6,964 bases of DNA. Origin: CANJSG01 sp038203875. GTDB lineage: Bacteria > Verrucomicrobiota > Verrucomicrobiia > Limisphaerales > CANJSG01. This document shows, piece after piece, positions 5,280 through 6,964 of this stretch (position 1 is its first letter; each line of letters starts with the position of its first letter). The stretch covers positions 1-6,964 of the forward strand of contig JBBRDN010000218.1 in assembly GCA_038203875.1 (NCBI GenBank), read 5' to 3'. The translations under genes and the position numbers were made by a program. The notes under the pieces are model-generated. The model did no database searches, was not told the DNA's origin, and saw only the letters and a list, made by a program, of their open reading frames with translations.

Positions 5280-5966
5280 TCAGGGTTGGGGTTTGGGGGC
5301 GAAGGTGGAGGCTCGGATGCCGTTCTGGGTCATGTCGAGATAGTTGTTTACCCCGGCCTGCCAGAGATCCCAGCGGTCGCCGTAGTCCTGCTTCAGATAG
5401 GTCTTGAGAACCTCCTTTGCGTTTTCGCGATAGAAGTGGTCCTTGGTCTGGGCCAGATCGAGGAAGAGCGGCAGTTTAAGGCCGTTGCCACGGATGACGA
5501 ACTCCTGGAAGAGCTGGTTGAAGACGTTGGGCGGCGTGCCCGGGCTCAACAGCAGCTTCGCGGCGGGCATGTAGTTCGTGTCGCTGAGGATGAGCGACAT
5601 CTCGCGCGCGGCCTCGTTCTGCACTTCAGGCGACTGGCCTGGAATCATCGCGGCGAGCTGCTCCGCCTTCTTCTCCTCGCTTACGCCCTCGGCCGTCAGG
5701 ATGTCGTCCATCTTTTCGCGCCATTCCGGTAAACGCGTCGGGCGAAGGCCGGGAGGGATCTCGGCCGCGACCCCCGGCCGGTTGGTGCCGAAGACCCGCT
5801 TGGCGGGCGCGTTCGAGACGACCTCGGATCCGCCACTGCCCGATGCCGAGTCGCTTCCCGTGGCGTCGCCGTGGCTCACCTTCCAGCCGATGTAGCAGGC
5901 GATGATCAACAGGAGGAAACCGACGCCGAGGACGGCGAAGAGCTTTCCGTTGCCTTTTTCTTGCAT
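5280..5966 (-). CDS. Membrane-anchored or lipoprotein of unknown function, helical
   Basis: A 228-residue protein, not recognised as a named family. A short N-terminus with K4 and K8 leads into a hydrophobic segment (9-28). Residues 21-24 (IIAC) fit a lipobox, so C24 could be lipidated, but the hydrophobic run continues (YIGWKV), so a simple signal-anchor is equally possible. Residues 32-52 are a Ser/Gly/Asp-rich low-complexity linker. From about 80 to 215 it looks all-helical (EWREKMDDILTAEG, SEEKKAEQLAAMIPG, PEVQNEAAREMSLILSD, VLKTYLKQDYGDRWDLW), perhaps repeat-like. The helical part probably lies in the periplasm. It is the first gene of the operon with the DUF1080 gene. The ATG at 5966 has no Shine-Dalgarno, but a promoter-like pair lies immediately upstream, suggesting leaderless translation. 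Confidence 0.8.
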   Translation of the reverse strand: MQEKGNGKLFAVLGVGFLLLIIACYIGWKVSHGDATGSDSASGSGGSEVVSNAPAKRVFGTNRPGVAAEIPPGLRPTRLPEWREKMDDILTAEGVSEEKKAEQLAAMIPGQSPEVQNEAAREMSLILSDTNYMPAAKLLLSPGTPPNVFNQLFQEFVIRGNGLKLPLFLDLAQTKDHFYRENAKEVLKTYLKQDYGDRWDLWQAGVNNYLDMTQNGIRASTFAPKPQP

Positions 5967-5974
5967 GGACGAGA

Positions 5975-6002
5975 CTTAAACGGCGCTTGCCGACTTTGGC
6001 AA
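5975..6002 (-). promoter_or_regulatory. Candidate promoter of the three-gene operon, leaderless
   Basis: On the minus strand, TTGCCA (6002-5997; 5 of 6 to TTGACA) and TTTAAG (5980-5975; 4 of 6 to TATAAT) are spaced by 16 bases. Only 8 bases separate the -10-like box from the ATG at 5966, so transcription would start at about the initiation codon. This fits the missing Shine-Dalgarno. The -35 overlaps one end of the 16-bp palindrome at 6001-6016. Confidence 0.45.
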
Positions 6003-6016
6003 TCGGCTCGCCGATT
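6001..6016. promoter_or_regulatory. 16-bp palindrome, candidate operator in divergent region
   Basis: AATCGGC-TC-GCCGATT is a perfect 7-bp inverted repeat with a 2-base centre. It lies in the 130-bp region between the divergently transcribed operon (start 5966) and the FGE-like gene (start 6097). Its left end overlaps the predicted -35 hexamer of the operon, a placement typical of a repressor or activator site. A shorter inverted repeat, TTGCC-N6-GGCAA (5987-6002), abuts it. The regulator is unknown. Confidence 0.5.
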
Positions 6017-6053
6017 CGGCCGCTGGAAAACTGCCGGACCCCCCTCCATACTC

Positions 6054-6070
6054 CGGGACCCGTCGGTCCG
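6054..6070. repeat. Dyad CGGGACC-N4-GGTCCG, copy 1
   Basis: CGGGACC, CGTC, GGTCCG: GGACC/GGTCC pair as a 5-bp stem around four bases. It lies 27 bases upstream of the preferred FGE-like start. A closely related, longer dyad recurs at 6145-6162 with the same arm sequence and the same 4-base spacer. It could be an operator half of a pair or an RNA hairpin. Confidence 0.4.
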
Positions 6071-6096
6071 TGCGACGACGGCAATGACCCAACTTG

Positions 6097-6964
6097 ATGA
6101 GCATCCACGATCCAGATCCCAACCAGAGCGAGTCCGAAGATCCCCGGGACCACCAGGTCCCGATGCGCTATTTCTGGATCGCGCTCACTGTGGCGCTCGT
6201 CGGCGTGTCCATCGGGTCGGTCGTCGTCATGCGCAGCGTCGCCAAGGAAGATGCCCGCCGCGCGCGGCCCGCAGGGGCGCTCGGACACAATGTTCCCGAG
6301 TCAGCGCCCATCGGCATGTCATGGGTGCCCGGCGGCGAATTCCTGATGGGCTCCACCAACGGCCCGGCCCACGAACGCCCGGTCCACACCGTCCGCCAGC
6401 GCGGCTTCTGGATGGATGACAAGGAGGTCACCAACGAGCAGTTCGAGAAGTTCGCGAAAGAGACCCGCTACGTCACGATGGCGGAACGCCCGGCCGATCA
6501 GCGCAAGGCCGTGGGCATTCCGGAAACCGAACAGCAACCCGGCTCGTGGGTCTTCGCCGGCACTGCGGCCGCTTCCGGAAATCCGTTCCGTTTCGTGCCG
6601 GGCGCCTGCTGGCATCGCCCGGAAGGTCCGGGCTCCACGAACTCCGGATCCGGCCGTCGCCCCGTCGTGCATCTGTCCTACGACGACGTCACCGCCTATG
6701 CCGAATGGGTCAAGAAACGTCTGCCGTCCGAAGCCGAATGGGAATACGCTGCGCGCGGCGGCATGGTGCAGCAGGCGTTCCCATGGGGCAGCGATGCGCA
6801 GACGACCAGCGACGTCCGGGCGAATGTCTGGCAAGGCGAGTTTCCCGCAAACGACCTTGGGCTCGATGGTTATCGGGGACTCGCGCCCGTGGGGTCCTTC
6901 AAGCCCAACGGCTATCGCCTCTACGACCTGTCCGGCAATGTGGCCGAGTGGTGCTACGACTGGT
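6097..6964 (+). CDS. Membrane-anchored FGE/SUMF1-family protein, C-terminus outside window
   Basis: The frame is open from ATG 6097 to the right edge (289 residues seen). Residues 1-22 are acidic and hydrophilic, 25-45 a membrane segment (YFWIALTVALVGVSIGSVVV), 46-72 a basic linker. From 73 on it is a formylglycine-generating-enzyme (sulfatase-modifying factor) domain: MSWVPGGEFLMGS (74-86), KEVTNEQFEKF (109-119), GACWHRPEGPGS (169-180), RPVVHLSYDDVTAYAEW (188-204), KRLPSEAEWEYAARGG (207-222), NVWQGEFP (243-250), PNGYRLYDLSGNVAEW (270-285). The resemblance to true FGE is close, but the catalytic Cys pair lies further on and cannot be checked. FGE oxidises a sulfatase Cys/Ser-motif cysteine to formylglycine; many relatives do other things. 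The start at 6097 is supported by a stop at 6085 and GC-rich third positions in codons 1-22; ATG 6163 (MRYFW) is the alternative. No Shine-Dalgarno is clear. Confidence 0.9.
   Translation, partial: MSIHDPDPNQSESEDPRDHQVPMRYFWIALTVALVGVSIGSVVVMRSVAKEDARRARPAGALGHNVPESAPIGMSWVPGGEFLMGSTNGPAHERPVHTVRQRGFWMDDKEVTNEQFEKFAKETRYVTMAERPADQRKAVGIPETEQQPGSWVFAGTAAASGNPFRFVPGACWHRPEGPGSTNSGSGRRPVVHLSYDDVTAYAEWVKKRLPSEAEWEYAARGGMVQQAFPWGSDAQTTSDVRANVWQGEFPANDLGLDGYRGLAPVGSFKPNGYRLYDLSGNVAEWCYDW
6145..6162. repeat. Dyad CGGGACC-N4-GGTCCCG, copy 2
   Basis: CGGGACC, ACCA, GGTCCCG: a perfect 7-bp inverted repeat inside codons 17-22 of the FGE-like gene, ending directly before the in-frame ATG at 6163. It shares arms and spacer length with the dyad at 6054-6070, 91 bases upstream. 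In mRNA it would form a stable hairpin. Part of the match may be dictated by coding sequence. Confidence 0.45.

Noticed and set aside
4725..5732. Long plus-strand open frame (335 codons)
   Set aside because: It runs antisense to the DUF1080 gene and the anchored-protein gene, which have clear domain or signal features. Its product is a Val/Gly/Glu-rich string without recognisable motifs.

Overview
The window looks like chromosome of a high-GC Gram-negative bacterium of the PVC group, most likely Verrucomicrobiota. That is an inference from the mix of a DUF1501 protein, a secreted DUF1080 protein and an exported or anchored formylglycine-generating-enzyme-like protein, families typically expanded there. 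It is backed by the scarcity of clear Shine-Dalgarno sites. No mobile element, CRISPR array or phage gene is visible.

Layout. Bases 3-857 (+) are the C-terminal part of a DUF1501 protein cut by the left edge. A 72-bp gap with a degenerate TTCGCG tandem motif leads to a class IV PLP aminotransferase (930-1772, +). It ends 4 bp from the end of the convergent pheS (1777-2781, -). Behind pheS on the minus strand lie rplT (2915-3301) and rpmI (3381-3590). This is the conserved rpmI-rplT-pheS block, but infC is not upstream and pheT is not downstream. A well-formed intrinsic terminator separates rplT from pheS. Several RNA-level elements are visible in the ribosomal-protein unit: a hairpin that would cover the rpmI Shine-Dalgarno, an inverted repeat upstream of it, and an 18-bp perfect palindrome between rpmI and rplT. 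A tRNA-Ser(CGA) gene (3763-3852, +) is divergent from rpmI.

The right third holds a compact minus-strand three-gene unit read from 5966 down to 4003. Its genes encode a membrane-anchored or lipoprotein helical protein of unknown function, a signal-peptide DUF1080 protein, and a 225-aa cytosolic protein whose N-terminus resembles the trypsin-co-occurring domain 2 (trypco2). The spacings are 9 bp and a 1-base TGATG overlap, so translation is probably coupled. Divergent from it, across a 130-bp region with a 16-bp palindrome over the predicted -35 box, is a membrane-anchored FGE/SUMF1-family protein (6097 to beyond the right edge).

How the genes work together: the translation genes (pheS, rplT, rpmI, tRNA-Ser) form a housekeeping core. 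The right-hand genes look like an envelope-associated accessory group, and the divergent promoter region may co-regulate them. The most unusual element is the trypco2-like protein coupled to a secreted DUF1080 protein with no protease or NTPase in view. No complete new system can be demonstrated from this window alone.
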